A stretch of DNA of 64,000 bases, taken from Oscillospiraceae bacterium (GTDB lineage Bacteria > Bacillota > Clostridia > Oscillospirales > SIG627). This document shows positions 25,985 to 35,176 of this stretch, one piece after another. Made by a program: the position numbers and the translations under genes. The DNA is taken from the NCBI GenBank assembly GCA_034925865.1, contig JAYFRN010000007.1, forward strand, positions 62,001-126,000, given 5' to 3'. The notes below the pieces were generated by a model, which saw nothing but the letters and a program-made list of their open reading frames with translations, made no database searches and was not told where the DNA came from. Position 1 is the first letter of the stretch, and each line of letters starts with the position of its first letter.

Positions 25985-27964
25985 ATGGATATAAAAGTCT
26001 ACACCAATACTGTAAAGCTTTTGAACAGAATAAGTGATACGTCATCAAAGACCGTGCCTATAATTTCCTATACGCCTCAAAAGCCCGCATATACCGGTAA
26101 AATGCACACAGCCATCCCGCTTGAACGCACCGCGCCTGAATCAGAGGGAATATCCTCGGATTATCTTGCGCGGTTTATTCGTGCGCTCAGGGATGAGAAA
26201 TCTATAGATATGCACAGCGTCACAGTTATAAGAAATTCAAATGTCCTGTGCGAATGCTATTACGGCGCATATGAGCCTGATGTCAGAAGAGTGATGCATT
26301 CAATGTGCAAGAGCATAACCGCGCTTGCCATAGGGCGGATGATCGACCGCGGACAGCTTTCGCTTGATGACAGAGTGGTGAAGCTGTTGGATCGTTACGC
26401 GAATCATATTACCGCCCTTCCGCTGAAGAATCTGACGGTCCGGCATCTGCTTACAATGTCAAGCGGCGTCATGTTCAACGAAGCCGGAAGCGTGACCGAA
26501 ACGGAATGGATAAAGGGCTTTCTGGAATCCATGCCCAGATTTGAATTGGGCAAGGAATTTAATTACAACAGCATGAATTCTTATATACTTTCCGCGATTG
26601 TAAAGGAAGTTACGGGACAGCAGCTTACGGAATACCTTAAAAAGCCGGTGTTTGACGAGCTTGGTATGGGAGAGGTTTACTGGGAAAAATCTCCCGAAGG
26701 CATCGAAAAAGGCGGCTGGGGTTTGTATATACTCCCGGAAGATATGGCTAAAATCGGATTATTATATCTGAACGGCGGCGTATACAACGGCAAACGCATT
26801 ATATCAAAGGAATTTATCAGCGAGGCGACGCGCGCGCATATAAAAGCTCCCGAAGGAGCGGGCGATTATGATTATGGTTACCACGTATGGGTAGGGAAAA
26901 ACACACAGTCGTTTCTTTTAAACGGCATGTTCGGTCAGAATGTTCTCGGATATAAAGACAAGAATATAATCATTGTCACGACCGCCGGCAACGAGGAAAT
27001 GTTTCAGCAGAGCAAATATTATAAAATAGCAGATAAATTTTTCGGAAACGGTTTTATACCGGCCGATCCGGCCTATTTAATAGCAAAAAGCGGAAACGGA
27101 CAGGCTCTGCGCGAGCTTCGCATGCTGTGTGATTCCCACGGCAGTGATTCCCACGGCAGTGATGCCCACGGTAGTGATGCCCACGGCAGTGATTTCCACG
27201 GGAATGAACACATACATGATTCCCACAACAGTAATTATCATGGAACGGAGCTTTACGGAGCGAAAAAAAGCGCGGAAACAAGCATGCCGCAAAGTATTTT
27301 TGCGCGGCTTTTTACGCGGCGTAAAGTAGATTTAACATCAGGCGGCAGTAAGGCCGTGCCAAAGGCTCTGCCCGATATGTGCGCACGGCTTAACGGCAGA
27401 AAATATGCGCTCTGGAGCAAGAGAATCGTCGGATTGCTTCCTCTCATGACTCAGTCAATACAGAATAATTTTACCGGCGGCATAGACAGCATAGAATTTT
27501 CCGTTTCCGGGGCGAACAATGACGAATTTTCGGTTGTATTTGCGGAGGGCGGCGAAATATTCCGTGTTCCCGTCGGCTTCGGAGGCGAGGCGAAATACGC
27601 AACGCTTAATTTTTCGGGAGAAAAATACCGTGTGGGAACGGCCGGCAGATTTGCCGAAAACGAGGATGGGGTTAAATGCCTCGTTATGAGGCTTTCCTTT
27701 GTTGAAATCCCGAATTCACGAATAATAAAGCTTTTCTTTGATGACGAGGATACGGTGACGGCGAAATTTGCGGAAAAGCCAAATATCGAATTTGTTTCGA
27801 GAGGGCTGGATGCTTTCCTTGAGGATATGCCGGGTAAAAAAATAATAAACGCCCTGGCGCATAAGGTTGACGGCGGATATCTTTTATACCGCGTGAGCAT
27901 CGCTTTTATGCCGGAAGTCAGATTTATCGCGGATCCGAAAATAATTAAAGCAGCAACAAAATAA
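25985..27964 (+). CDS. Serine hydrolase of the beta-lactamase/PBP-like family with His-rich tandem repeat
   Basis: About 659 residues. The N-terminal 380 form a class C beta-lactamase-like domain with the nucleophile motif S106-M-C-K109, a tyrosine motif Y194-N-S196 and a hydrophobic core typical of esterase/peptidase members (HLLTMSSGV, FELGKEFNYNS). The third residue of the usual YxN motif is Ser. No signal peptide is seen, so it is probably cytoplasmic. Residues about 383-420 are a His/Asp/Gly-rich repeat encoded by 15-bp units. The C-terminal 200 residues are a beta-rich domain I do not recognise. Substrate unknown. It lies 78 bp upstream of the DUF4432 gene and probably shares its transcript. 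Confidence 0.82.
   Translation: MDIKVYTNTVKLLNRISDTSSKTVPIISYTPQKPAYTGKMHTAIPLERTAPESEGISSDYLARFIRALRDEKSIDMHSVTVIRNSNVLCECYYGAYEPDVRRVMHSMCKSITALAIGRMIDRGQLSLDDRVVKLLDRYANHITALPLKNLTVRHLLTMSSGVMFNEAGSVTETEWIKGFLESMPRFELGKEFNYNSMNSYILSAIVKEVTGQQLTEYLKKPVFDELGMGEVYWEKSPEGIEKGGWGLYILPEDMAKIGLLYLNGGVYNGKRIISKEFISEATRAHIKAPEGAGDYDYGYHVWVGKNTQSFLLNGMFGQNVLGYKDKNIIIVTTAGNEEMFQQSKYYKIADKFFGNGFIPADPAYLIAKSGNGQALRELRMLCDSHGSDSHGSDAHGSDAHGSDFHGNEHIHDSHNSNYHGTELYGAKKSAETSMPQSIFARLFTRRKVDLTSGGSKAVPKALPDMCARLNGRKYALWSKRIVGLLPLMTQSIQNNFTGGIDSIEFSVSGANNDEFSVVFAEGGEIFRVPVGFGGEAKYATLNFSGEKYRVGTAGRFAENEDGVKCLVMRLSFVEIPNSRIIKLFFDDEDTVTAKFAEKPNIEFVSRGLDAFLEDMPGKKIINALAHKVDGGYLLYRVSIAFMPEVRFIADPKIIKAATK
27131..27205 (+). 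repeat. Tandem 15-bp coding repeat (5 units)
   Basis: Five consecutive units close to GATTCCCACGGCAGT at 27131, 27146, 27161, 27176 and 27191, encoding D-[SAF]-H-G-[SN]. Weaker His/Asp/Asn-rich relics continue to about 27250. The first two units are identical. Confidence 0.92.
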
Positions 27965-28042
27965 TACTTTTATATGAGTGAAAGCCCATATACCAAAGTC
28001 TTTTTCAGAGTTTATAAAAATCGGTCAAGGAGAAATAAATTT

Positions 28043-29071
28043 ATGAATTCATTGCAGGGTGCTTTGCCGTATATCGGCAATCCGGATCAGATCATTTCAT
28101 TTTCCGTTTCACGGTTTGAGGAAGGGCGGGCCCGCGGAACAAGAATCGCAAGCATATCCACTCCCGCCGGACTTGATGCCACGGTCGTATGTGACAGATG
28201 CATGGATTTGTACAATGTCAGATATAAAGGGATAAACTTAAATTATATTACGCCTGTAGGCATAGCCGCGCCGCAGTATTACGACGCGTCCGGCGCGGGA
28301 TGGCTCAGGAATTTTTTTGGAGGCTTTCTCACCAGCTGCGGATTGAGAAACATAGGTTCGCCCGATTCTTACGGCGGAGAAAGCTTCGGTCTTCACGGAA
28401 GATTATCGAATATTCCTGCCGAACAGCTCTCATACTCCCGTGATGGCGGCGGAGTAAGGCTTTCAGGAGTTATGACTGAGGCGTGCGCCTTTGGCGAAGC
28501 GTTTACTCTGCGCCGGGAATATTTTTTTCCGGCGGAATCGGGAAGCGAAGCGGAATTTTTCTTCGAGGACTGTGTAACTAACGTTTCTCACACCGCCCGT
28601 CCGTTTATGCAGCTTTATCACTTCAACATCGGTTATCCGTTTCTCTGCGAGAGCTCTGTGCCTGTAATAAAATCAAAAAAGATCGTTCCCAGGGACGAAT
28701 ATGCCGCGCTTCACGCCGAAAATTATTCGGATATAACGTCACCGGTTGACGAATACCGTGAAATGTGCTATTATCATACGTTGGAAAAAGACGAAAACGG
28801 CGTCCGTTCTTTCGGAATGAAAAATTCCGCGCTGGGGCTTTCGCTTGAAATAAGCTTCGACGACTTTTCGAAAAAGCCTGCCGCCTCCGCGCTTGACGTG
28901 TTTGTTCAATGGAAAATGTTTCAAAAGGGCGCCTATGTCATGGGACTTGAACCAGCAAACGCAACGCTGGACGGATATGAGGAAAACATCCGCAACGGCA
29001 CTCTTAAAACACTGGCGCCGGGAGAAAGCGCAAAACGTAGGTTTTCGGTAAAAATAAAAGAAGAAAAATGA
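28043..29071 (+). CDS. DUF4432 family protein, aldose 1-epimerase-like
   Basis: A 342-residue protein of the galactose-mutarotase-like superfamily (DUF4432), presumed to act on a sugar or sugar acid. The visible family segments are VVCDRCMDLYN, GGFLTSCGLRNIG, ESFGLHGRLSN (His in the sugar site), FMQLYHFNIGYPFL and YVMGLEPANA. The ATG at 28043 is chosen because AAGGAG lies at 28026-28031; the frame is open to 27974. Its end overlaps an open frame leading into the PRPP synthetase gene, so they are likely cotranscribed. Confidence 0.82.
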   Translation: MNSLQGALPYIGNPDQIISFSVSRFEEGRARGTRIASISTPAGLDATVVCDRCMDLYNVRYKGINLNYITPVGIAAPQYYDASGAGWLRNFFGGFLTSCGLRNIGSPDSYGGESFGLHGRLSNIPAEQLSYSRDGGGVRLSGVMTEACAFGEAFTLRREYFFPAESGSEAEFFFEDCVTNVSHTARPFMQLYHFNIGYPFLCESSVPVIKSKKIVPRDEYAALHAENYSDITSPVDEYREMCYYHTLEKDENGVRSFGMKNSALGLSLEISFDDFSKKPAASALDVFVQWKMFQKGAYVMGLEPANATLDGYEENIRNGTLKTLAPGESAKRRFSVKIKEEK

Positions 29072-29172
29072 GAAAATACCGGGAGAGACAAACGGAGCAA
29101 TCTTCGCGGCTGAAATGTTGGTGCGAAGATATGCAAGCGGACTCTCCCCAAACAAGGAAGGACGGAATAAAT

Positions 29173-30345
29173 ATGGACAGTAACCTGCTCGGCATTACGA
29201 GCGACACCATATTCGCTCATCAGGAAAGAGTCGCGCCTCTCAGTCTTATTTCGCTCAATGGATCTGAGGAAATCTGCAAAAAGATCAACTGGTATCTCAT
29301 TGAATGGTCAAAGATGGCCGGATATGATCGCGACACGTTTCTTATCGACGCGGAATGCCCGAGATTTCAGACCGGAGACGGCAAGGGCATGATAAAATCC
29401 AGCGTTAGAGGAGACGATTTGTTTTTATATGTGGATGTAGGGAACTATAACTGCACATACAAGCTTTTCGACCGCGAAAACGCAATGAGTCCCGACGACC
29501 ATTTTCAAGATTTGAAAAGAATCATTGAGGCCGCAAGCGGAAAGCCTTACAGAATGAATGTCATAATGCCTATCCTTTACGGCGGCAGACAGCATAAACG
29601 CAGCTATCGCGAATCGCTTGACTGCGCAGTTATGCTTCAGGAGCTTCAGCATCTCGGGGTATCAAACATCATAACCTTCGACGCTCATGACGCCAGAGTT
29701 CAGAATGCCGTACCCATAATGGGCTTTGACAATATAATGCCGTATTACCAGGTTCTGAAAGCTTTGTTCCGCAACTTTCCGGATATAAATCCGGATAAGG
29801 ATCACCTTATGATAATAAGTCCGGACGAGGGCGCGATCAACCGCAATATGTACTATTCATCCGTGCTCGGCGTTGACCTCGGGATGTTCTATAAACGCAG
29901 AGACTATTCCGCCATTGTCGGCGGCAGAAACCCGATTGTGGCGCATGAATATCTAGGCGCGTCGGTTGAAGGTAAGGATATCTTTATAGCCGACGATATT
30001 ATTTCATCCGGCGACAGCGTGCTTGATATTATAATTGAGCTGAAGAAGCGTAGAGCCAACCGCATTTTCGCCTATGCAACATATGCTTTGTTCACGAGCG
30101 GTCTTTCAAGCTTTGACAAGGCTTATGCGGCCGGACTTTTCGACGGAATATTAGGCACGAACCTGACGTACAGAAGACCAGAGCTTTTACAGCGTCCATG
30201 GTTTTATGAAGTCGATGTGTCGAAATATATCGCGTATATAATCGCTGCTCTAAACCATAACATCTCTGTCAGCACGCTGATAGATCCGCATCAAAAAATA
30301 AACCAATTAATGAAGGACAGGTTTAATAACGAAACCTCTCATTGA
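29173..30345 (+). CDS. Ribose-phosphate pyrophosphokinase family protein (divergent, about 390 aa)
   Basis: PRPP synthetase makes PRPP from ribose 5-phosphate and ATP. The 390 residues contain the PRPP-binding loop FIADDIISSGDSVLDI (about 274-289), the FDAHDARVQN motif, and MPILYGGRQHKRSYRES in place of the usual ribose-phosphate/ATP segment PY.RQDR. It is about 70 residues longer than standard Prs (about 315), and this longer form occurs in some Clostridia. The start at 29173 follows AAGGAAGGA. The frame open back to 29068 is not needed. Tex starts 6 bp downstream. Confidence 0.85.
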   Translation: MDSNLLGITSDTIFAHQERVAPLSLISLNGSEEICKKINWYLIEWSKMAGYDRDTFLIDAECPRFQTGDGKGMIKSSVRGDDLFLYVDVGNYNCTYKLFDRENAMSPDDHFQDLKRIIEAASGKPYRMNVIMPILYGGRQHKRSYRESLDCAVMLQELQHLGVSNIITFDAHDARVQNAVPIMGFDNIMPYYQVLKALFRNFPDINPDKDHLMIISPDEGAINRNMYYSSVLGVDLGMFYKRRDYSAIVGGRNPIVAHEYLGASVEGKDIFIADDIISSGDSVLDIIIELKKRRANRIFAYATYALFTSGLSSFDKAYAAGLFDGILGTNLTYRRPELLQRPWFYEVDVSKYIAYIIAALNHNISVSTLIDPHQKINQLMKDRFNNETSH

Positions 30346-30351
30346 ATTTAA

Positions 30352-32520
30352 ATGAATATAACACAAAAAATCGCATCTGAGCTCGGACTTAGAACCGAGC
30401 AGGCCGAAAGCACAATTAAGCTTCTTGATGAAGGCAACACCGTCCCATTTATATCGCGCTACCGCAAGGAGGTCACGGGCTCTCTCGACGATCAGGTTGT
30501 AAGACAGCTTTCTGAACGTCTGGAATACCTCCGCGGGCTTGAAAAGCGCAAGGAGGAAGTGCGCGCGTCGATAGAATCACAGGGCAAGCTGACTGAGGAT
30601 ATCTCCGCCGCGCTGGAAGCGGCCGAGATATTGACGGAGGTGGAGGATATTTACCGTCCGTTCAAGCCTCACCGCAAGACACGTGCCTCTGTCGCGCGCG
30701 AAAAAGGGCTGGAGCCTCTTGCGCAGTTAATTTTCGCTCAGGAAATAAAAAAGAACTCCGGAAAATCGCCGGAGGAATTCGCGGCGGATTACATCAATAC
30801 CGAAAAAGGTGTTTCCACGCCGGAGGAGGCGCTTGCCGGCGCAATGGACATTATCGCTGAGGATGTCTCCGACAACGCCGAATTCAGAAAAACCGTCCGC
30901 GCGCTGACATTTGAAAACGCCGCGCTTTCTGTCTGCGCGGTAAGCGACGCGGCAAAGGCGTTGCAGGAGGCCGCCGTTTATTCGATGTATTTTGAATATT
31001 CGGAAAAGCTTTCGAAAATTCCGCCTCACCGCCTTCTGGCCATAAACCGCGGCGAAAACGAAGGGTATCTTAAGGTGGACTTTGTTATTGAAGAATATAT
31101 TCCGCTCAATTACCTGATTCAGAAGACTGTCGGAGAAAAAAGCATATTCACCGAAACAGTCGAAGCCGCGGTGAAGGACAGTTATTCGCGTCTTGTCGCC
31201 CCGGCCATTGAACGTGATATAAGAAGCGCTTTGTTTGACGAAGCGTGTGAAAAGGCGATTGTGGTTTTTGAAGAAAACCTTAAAAACCTTTTGCTTACTC
31301 CGCCTTTGAAGGGCAAAACCGTACTCGGCTTTGACCCTGGATACCGCACAGGCTGCAAACTCGCGGTTGTAGACCCGATAGGAAGAGTTTTGGATACGGG
31401 TGTTATTTACCCGACAAAGCCGCAGGAACGCATCGAAGAATCTGAAAAAGCTGTATTGAGGCTTGTTTCAAAGCATCATATAGACACAGTCGCGATAGGC
31501 AACGGCACGGCCTCAAAGGAAAGCGAAATATTCATTTCCGGCGTCATAAAGCGCAATTCTCTGAAAGTAAAATATATGATGGTTTCAGAGGCCGGCGCAT
31601 CGGTTTATTCCGCGTCCAAGCTCGGTGCTGAGGAATTTCCGGATTACGATGTTACGCTTCGCAGCGCCGTTTCTATCGCGAGAAGACTGCAGGATCCGCT
31701 GGCCGAGCTTGTCAAGATCGACCCGAAATCAATAGGAGTCGGACAGTATCAGCATGATATGAAGCCGGCCAGACTTTCAGAAGCGCTCGGAGGAGTGGTA
31801 GAATCCTGCGTCAACAGCGTCGGTGTCGACCTCAACACGGCTTCATATTCGCTTTTGTCATACATTTCGGGAATAAACGCGCAAAGCGCAAAGAACATAG
31901 TGAAATTCAGAGAAGAAAACGGAGCGTTTGCTTCGCGTTCTCAACTGTTAAAGGTGCCGAGGATAGGAGCGAAGGCATATGAGCAGTGCGCCGGGTTTTT
32001 AAGGCTGCCGGGCGCACAAAATCCGCTCGACAACACCGGCGTTCACCCTGAATCATACGATGCCGCCGAAAAGCTTCTGAACAATTTCGGCTTTACGGTA
32101 AACGACCTTGAAGGCGGTATATCGTCCATGTCGCTGTTATGCGAAAAAGCGGGGAAGAAAATGCTTTCGGAAAAGCTCGTAATTGGGCTTCCCACGCTCA
32201 ACGACATTATATCGGAGCTTGAAAAGCCGGGACGCGACATCCGCGACGATTTTGCGCAGCCCCTGCTTCGTGACGACGTCATGGATTTAAACGATTTAAA
32301 AGAGGGTATGGAGCTGGTCGGAACGGTCAGAAATGTATGTGATTTCGGCGCATTTATAGACATTGGAGTCCATCAGGACGGCCTAGTCCACATCTCACAG
32401 ATATCTGATCGCTATATCCGACACCCATCCGAGGTGCTCGCTGTGGGCAACACGGTGAAGGTTCGTGTCCTCTCCGTCGATCCGCAGAAAAAACGCATTG
32501 CGCTTACAATGAAGAAATAA
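30352..32520 (+). CDS. tex: Tex family S1 RNA-binding protein
   Basis: A nucleic-acid-binding protein implicated in transcription accessory functions. The 722 residues follow the Tex order: an N-terminal helical region (PFISRYRKEVTG), a YqgF/RNase H-like domain (VLGFDPGYRTGCKLAVVD), HhH motifs (VGVDLNTASYSLLSYISGI, LLKVPRIGAKAYEQCAGFL) and a C-terminal S1 domain (about 645-720, GTVRNVCDFGAFIDIGVHQDG). It lies 6 bp after the PRPP synthetase gene. No terminator is obvious after it. Confidence 0.96.
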   Translation: MNITQKIASELGLRTEQAESTIKLLDEGNTVPFISRYRKEVTGSLDDQVVRQLSERLEYLRGLEKRKEEVRASIESQGKLTEDISAALEAAEILTEVEDIYRPFKPHRKTRASVAREKGLEPLAQLIFAQEIKKNSGKSPEEFAADYINTEKGVSTPEEALAGAMDIIAEDVSDNAEFRKTVRALTFENAALSVCAVSDAAKALQEAAVYSMYFEYSEKLSKIPPHRLLAINRGENEGYLKVDFVIEEYIPLNYLIQKTVGEKSIFTETVEAAVKDSYSRLVAPAIERDIRSALFDEACEKAIVVFEENLKNLLLTPPLKGKTVLGFDPGYRTGCKLAVVDPIGRVLDTGVIYPTKPQERIEESEKAVLRLVSKHHIDTVAIGNGTASKESEIFISGVIKRNSLKVKYMMVSEAGASVYSASKLGAEEFPDYDVTLRSAVSIARRLQDPLAELVKIDPKSIGVGQYQHDMKPARLSEALGGVVESCVNSVGVDLNTASYSLLSYISGINAQSAKNIVKFREENGAFASRSQLLKVPRIGAKAYEQCAGFLRLPGAQNPLDNTGVHPESYDAAEKLLNNFGFTVNDLEGGISSMSLLCEKAGKKMLSEKLVIGLPTLNDIISELEKPGRDIRDDFAQPLLRDDVMDLNDLKEGMELVGTVRNVCDFGAFIDIGVHQDGLVHISQISDRYIRHPSEVLAVGNTVKVRVLSVDPQKKRIALTMKK

Positions 32521-32603
32521 TTCCGGTTATTGATTACGGTCATAAATATGTGTATTGAGATCACAAATATTAATATTTCATTGCCGTTTCAATAATAAGA
32601 CGC

Positions 32604-32631
32604 TTGATTTTATAATAAAGTATGATATAAT
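32604..32631 (+). promoter_or_regulatory. Promoter of the secreted surface protein gene
   Basis: TTGATT (32604-32609), 16-bp spacer, TATAAT (32626-32631). Confidence 0.65.
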
Positions 32632-32681
32632 TGGAATGCAAAAACTATAATCACATAGCTATAGTCAAAAAGGAGAAAAGC

Positions 32682-33638
32682 ATGAAAAATTCGAAAATTC
32701 TTGCAGTCATTATTTCATTGGCTCTGCTTATACCCGCTGTTATTCCGGCGAGCGCTCTGCAGTTTACCCAAAAGCCGCAGTTCCGCGCATGGGACAGCGT
32801 AGAAAACGGAGTTATACTCATGGAAGGCTTCGACGGAAACGGAAAAGCCGGCAGCTTCAGTGCGGACGGCGTCAGCAGCGAGTATAATAAACCGACAATC
32901 GACGATAAGACAGGCTTTGCGACCCCGGATACTACATATTATGACAAGGACAAGCTTCCTTACGCCTTTGCCTTCTACGGCGATAACACATATGTCGATG
33001 CAGATTCTGTTATCACGAGCGGCTGGTATTGGAACGGCTCTGCAGCTATTGGCTGGACAAGCGACGGATCCAAGGATGTCGGTCTCCGTACAAAATTTTC
33101 ACCGTTAGAGCCCAATAAAGATGTATATATATACTATCTCTATGGCAGCCAGAACACCGAAGAAGGCGCCGTTATCGGATGCGCGGTTGAATTCTGGGAT
33201 GCGGACCTCAACCTTCTCAAAACCGAAAAAATAGAAAAGACTATTAAAAAAGGCGCTTCATATGCCGGAGAAGATGGCTCTGACAGACCTAACGGAACCT
33301 TCACATCCCCTGACAAGACCGCTTATGTGACCTTCCGCCTCTACTATGGAAAAGGCGTTGCATGCTCAAATATTGCGTTTGATACATTCATGGCTAAGCT
33401 TGCCGACAGCAGCATTGCCGTAAACAGCACCGAAGCAAACACCGGCAGATGCTCTGCTGAAAAGGATGCAGACGCAGCAGTCGCCAAGGCTTATTTTGAT
33501 GCACATCCCGCAACTACCACCGAAGAACCCACCACCGAAGAACCTGTTGAAACCGGCGACGGACTTGTCTTCGTTGTAATCGCGCTTGTTATTTCCGCTT
33601 CATGCGCAGTTGTGTTCTCAAAGAAAAGAGCAAGATAA
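32682..33638 (+). CDS. Secreted protein with C-terminal membrane anchor, unknown function
   Basis: Not recognised. The 318-residue protein has a classical signal peptide (KNSK, a hydrophobic core, then IPASA cleavage near residue 25). A Trp/Tyr/Gly-rich beta-type body is followed by a Thr/Glu/Pro-rich linker (TTTEEPTTEEPVETGD), a transmembrane helix and the basic tail KKRAR. The tail has sortase-signal architecture, but the usual LPxTG is replaced by PVETGD. AAGGAGA precedes the ATG at 32682. It has its own promoter and terminators. A surface role is inferred from the topology only. Confidence 0.75.
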   Translation: MKNSKILAVIISLALLIPAVIPASALQFTQKPQFRAWDSVENGVILMEGFDGNGKAGSFSADGVSSEYNKPTIDDKTGFATPDTTYYDKDKLPYAFAFYGDNTYVDADSVITSGWYWNGSAAIGWTSDGSKDVGLRTKFSPLEPNKDVYIYYLYGSQNTEEGAVIGCAVEFWDADLNLLKTEKIEKTIKKGASYAGEDGSDRPNGTFTSPDKTAYVTFRLYYGKGVACSNIAFDTFMAKLADSSIAVNSTEANTGRCSAEKDADAAVAKAYFDAHPATTTEEPTTEEPVETGDGLVFVVIALVISASCAVVFSKKRAR

Positions 33639-33717
33639 CAGGAAGTTTTAAGCTTTGGAATCAGCTCCTGCCTGAACGAAAGTTTTAAAACTGTTATTCA
33701 GAGTAATCAGGATAAAT

Positions 33718-33758
33718 AATGCTGCTTACAGGCGTGACCGCTTATAGGCAGCATTTTT
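33718..33758 (+). terminator. Terminator after the surface protein gene
   Basis: Stem AATGCTGC (33718-33725) with GCAGCATT (33748-33755), followed by TTTTT. Confidence 0.75.
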
Positions 33759-33781
33759 ACGTACGAATGCAACATTATAAA

Positions 33782-33826
33782 CATCACCGGAACAGGCATT
33801 ATGTCTGCCTGTTCCGGTGATGTTTT
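33782..33826. terminator. Bidirectional terminator between the surface protein gene and hom
   Basis: Perfect 17-bp stem (33782-33798 with 33806-33822), 7-nt loop, TTTTA on the right. It lies 17 bp beyond the hom stop on the minus strand. Confidence 0.9.
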
Positions 33827-33839
33827 ATGAAGGTATATA

Positions 33840-35087
33840 TTATGCAAGAATCCTGATTTTGGATTCAAGCTTGACAGAATATAAACGGTCAAGCTCGGCA
33901 ACCTTTTTCATTATTTCATCCTCTGAGGCCGGAGCGCATACAATCGAAATCGTTCTTTCTTTTGATGAAATCTCATCGCGTGAGACCACTTCACAGGAAG
34001 CAAAAGCTTTAAGGATTTGCTCCTGTCCGGCTTTATCCGATGAAAAACGAAGATACATGGGCGCAACGCGGGAGGAGATGGGCTTTATATACCCATCGCT
34101 TTCGGTTTTGTCCGGCTCAATCCAGGAAACGGAACAGGATGAGCCGATAATAGCTTCAGCTATGTCTGAAACCATCGCAGAGGCAGTAGGAAGCTTTCCT
34201 GCTCCCTTGCCGTAAAACACAACGTCGCCGACCGCGTTTCCGGTTATTTTAACAGCGTTAAAAACATCATTTACTCCGGAAAGAACATTGTCTGTCTGAA
34301 CAAAAAACGGGCATACTATACAATAAATACCCTCGCCCGCTTTTTCAGAATAACCGATAAGCTTTATCGTCGCTCCATATGCCTCGGCATCGGCAACATC
34401 CTTTGAAGAAATTGTGCGGATTCCTTCGGTTGTAATCTGTTCCGGCAAAACTGTAATACCGTAAGCAAGATCGGAAAGTATGCATATTTTACGTGCGGTA
34501 TCCAGCCCGTCGATATCGGCGGACGGATTTCGTTCGGCGTAACCCTTTTGCTGAGCCTCAGAAAGCGCGGAATCAAATGAAGCTCCGTCTCCGAACATGC
34601 GCGTAAGAATATAATTTGTCGTTCCGTTTAATATTCCTGCGATTTTCAATATTAAATTAACGCTCATACATTCGCACAGCGGATGAATAAGAGGTATACC
34701 TCCGCCGACGCTTGCTTCAAACAAATATCTGACTCCGTGTTCAGCCGCGGCCGCTATCAGCTCGCTGCCAAATTTAGAAACGACTTCTTTATTTGAGGTC
34801 ACCACATGTTTCCCACTTTTTATTATAGAAAGAGAATAATCAAACGCCGGATGAGAGCCTCCCATGCATTCGGCAACAACCGTTATTTCATCGTCGTTTA
34901 TTATATCGTTTATATCGTGAGTAATCAGGTTTTCAAAAGGAGTGCCCGGGAACTCACGCAGATCGAGTATTTTTTTAACTCTTACCTCTTCTCCGACGCG
35001 AGACGCAAGACGATTGCTGTTCATTTCGATTACGTCATATACTCCGCCGCCCACCACGCCGAATCCGAGTATTGCAACATTTATCAT
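33840..35087 (-). CDS. hom: Homoserine dehydrogenase
   Basis: Reduces aspartate semialdehyde to homoserine for Thr/Met synthesis. The 415 residues show the Rossmann motif GFGVVGGGVYDVI, the VTSNKEVV segment, the substrate-site GILNGTTNYILTRM, and a C-terminal ACT-type region for feedback control. It stands alone: no thrB, thrC or lysC is adjacent. It is divergent from the ytvI-like gene. Confidence 0.95.
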   Translation of the reverse strand: MINVAILGFGVVGGGVYDVIEMNSNRLASRVGEEVRVKKILDLREFPGTPFENLITHDINDIINDDEITVVAECMGGSHPAFDYSLSIIKSGKHVVTSNKEVVSKFGSELIAAAAEHGVRYLFEASVGGGIPLIHPLCECMSVNLILKIAGILNGTTNYILTRMFGDGASFDSALSEAQQKGYAERNPSADIDGLDTARKICILSDLAYGITVLPEQITTEGIRTISSKDVADAEAYGATIKLIGYSEKAGEGIYCIVCPFFVQTDNVLSGVNDVFNAVKITGNAVGDVVFYGKGAGKLPTASAMVSDIAEAIIGSSCSVSWIEPDKTESDGYIKPISSRVAPMYLRFSSDKAGQEQILKAFASCEVVSRDEISSKERTISIVCAPASEDEIMKKVAELDRLYSVKLESKIRILA

Positions 35088-35126
35088 GCTAATATCCTAT
35101 CCTTGTAAAGTCTATATCATCTTATA

Positions 35127-35155
35127 ATTATATCATATGCTATGCAGAAATTCAA
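35127..35155 (-). promoter_or_regulatory. Promoter of hom
   Basis: Minus strand TTGAAT (35155-35150), 17-bp spacer, TATAAT (35132-35127). Confidence 0.78.
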
Positions 35156-35176
35156 GATATAAAGGAGCTTTTGCCG

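Noticed and set aside
25741..26037. 98-codon frame upstream of the serine hydrolase
   Set aside because: Overlaps the hydrolase promoter and start in another frame; no support.
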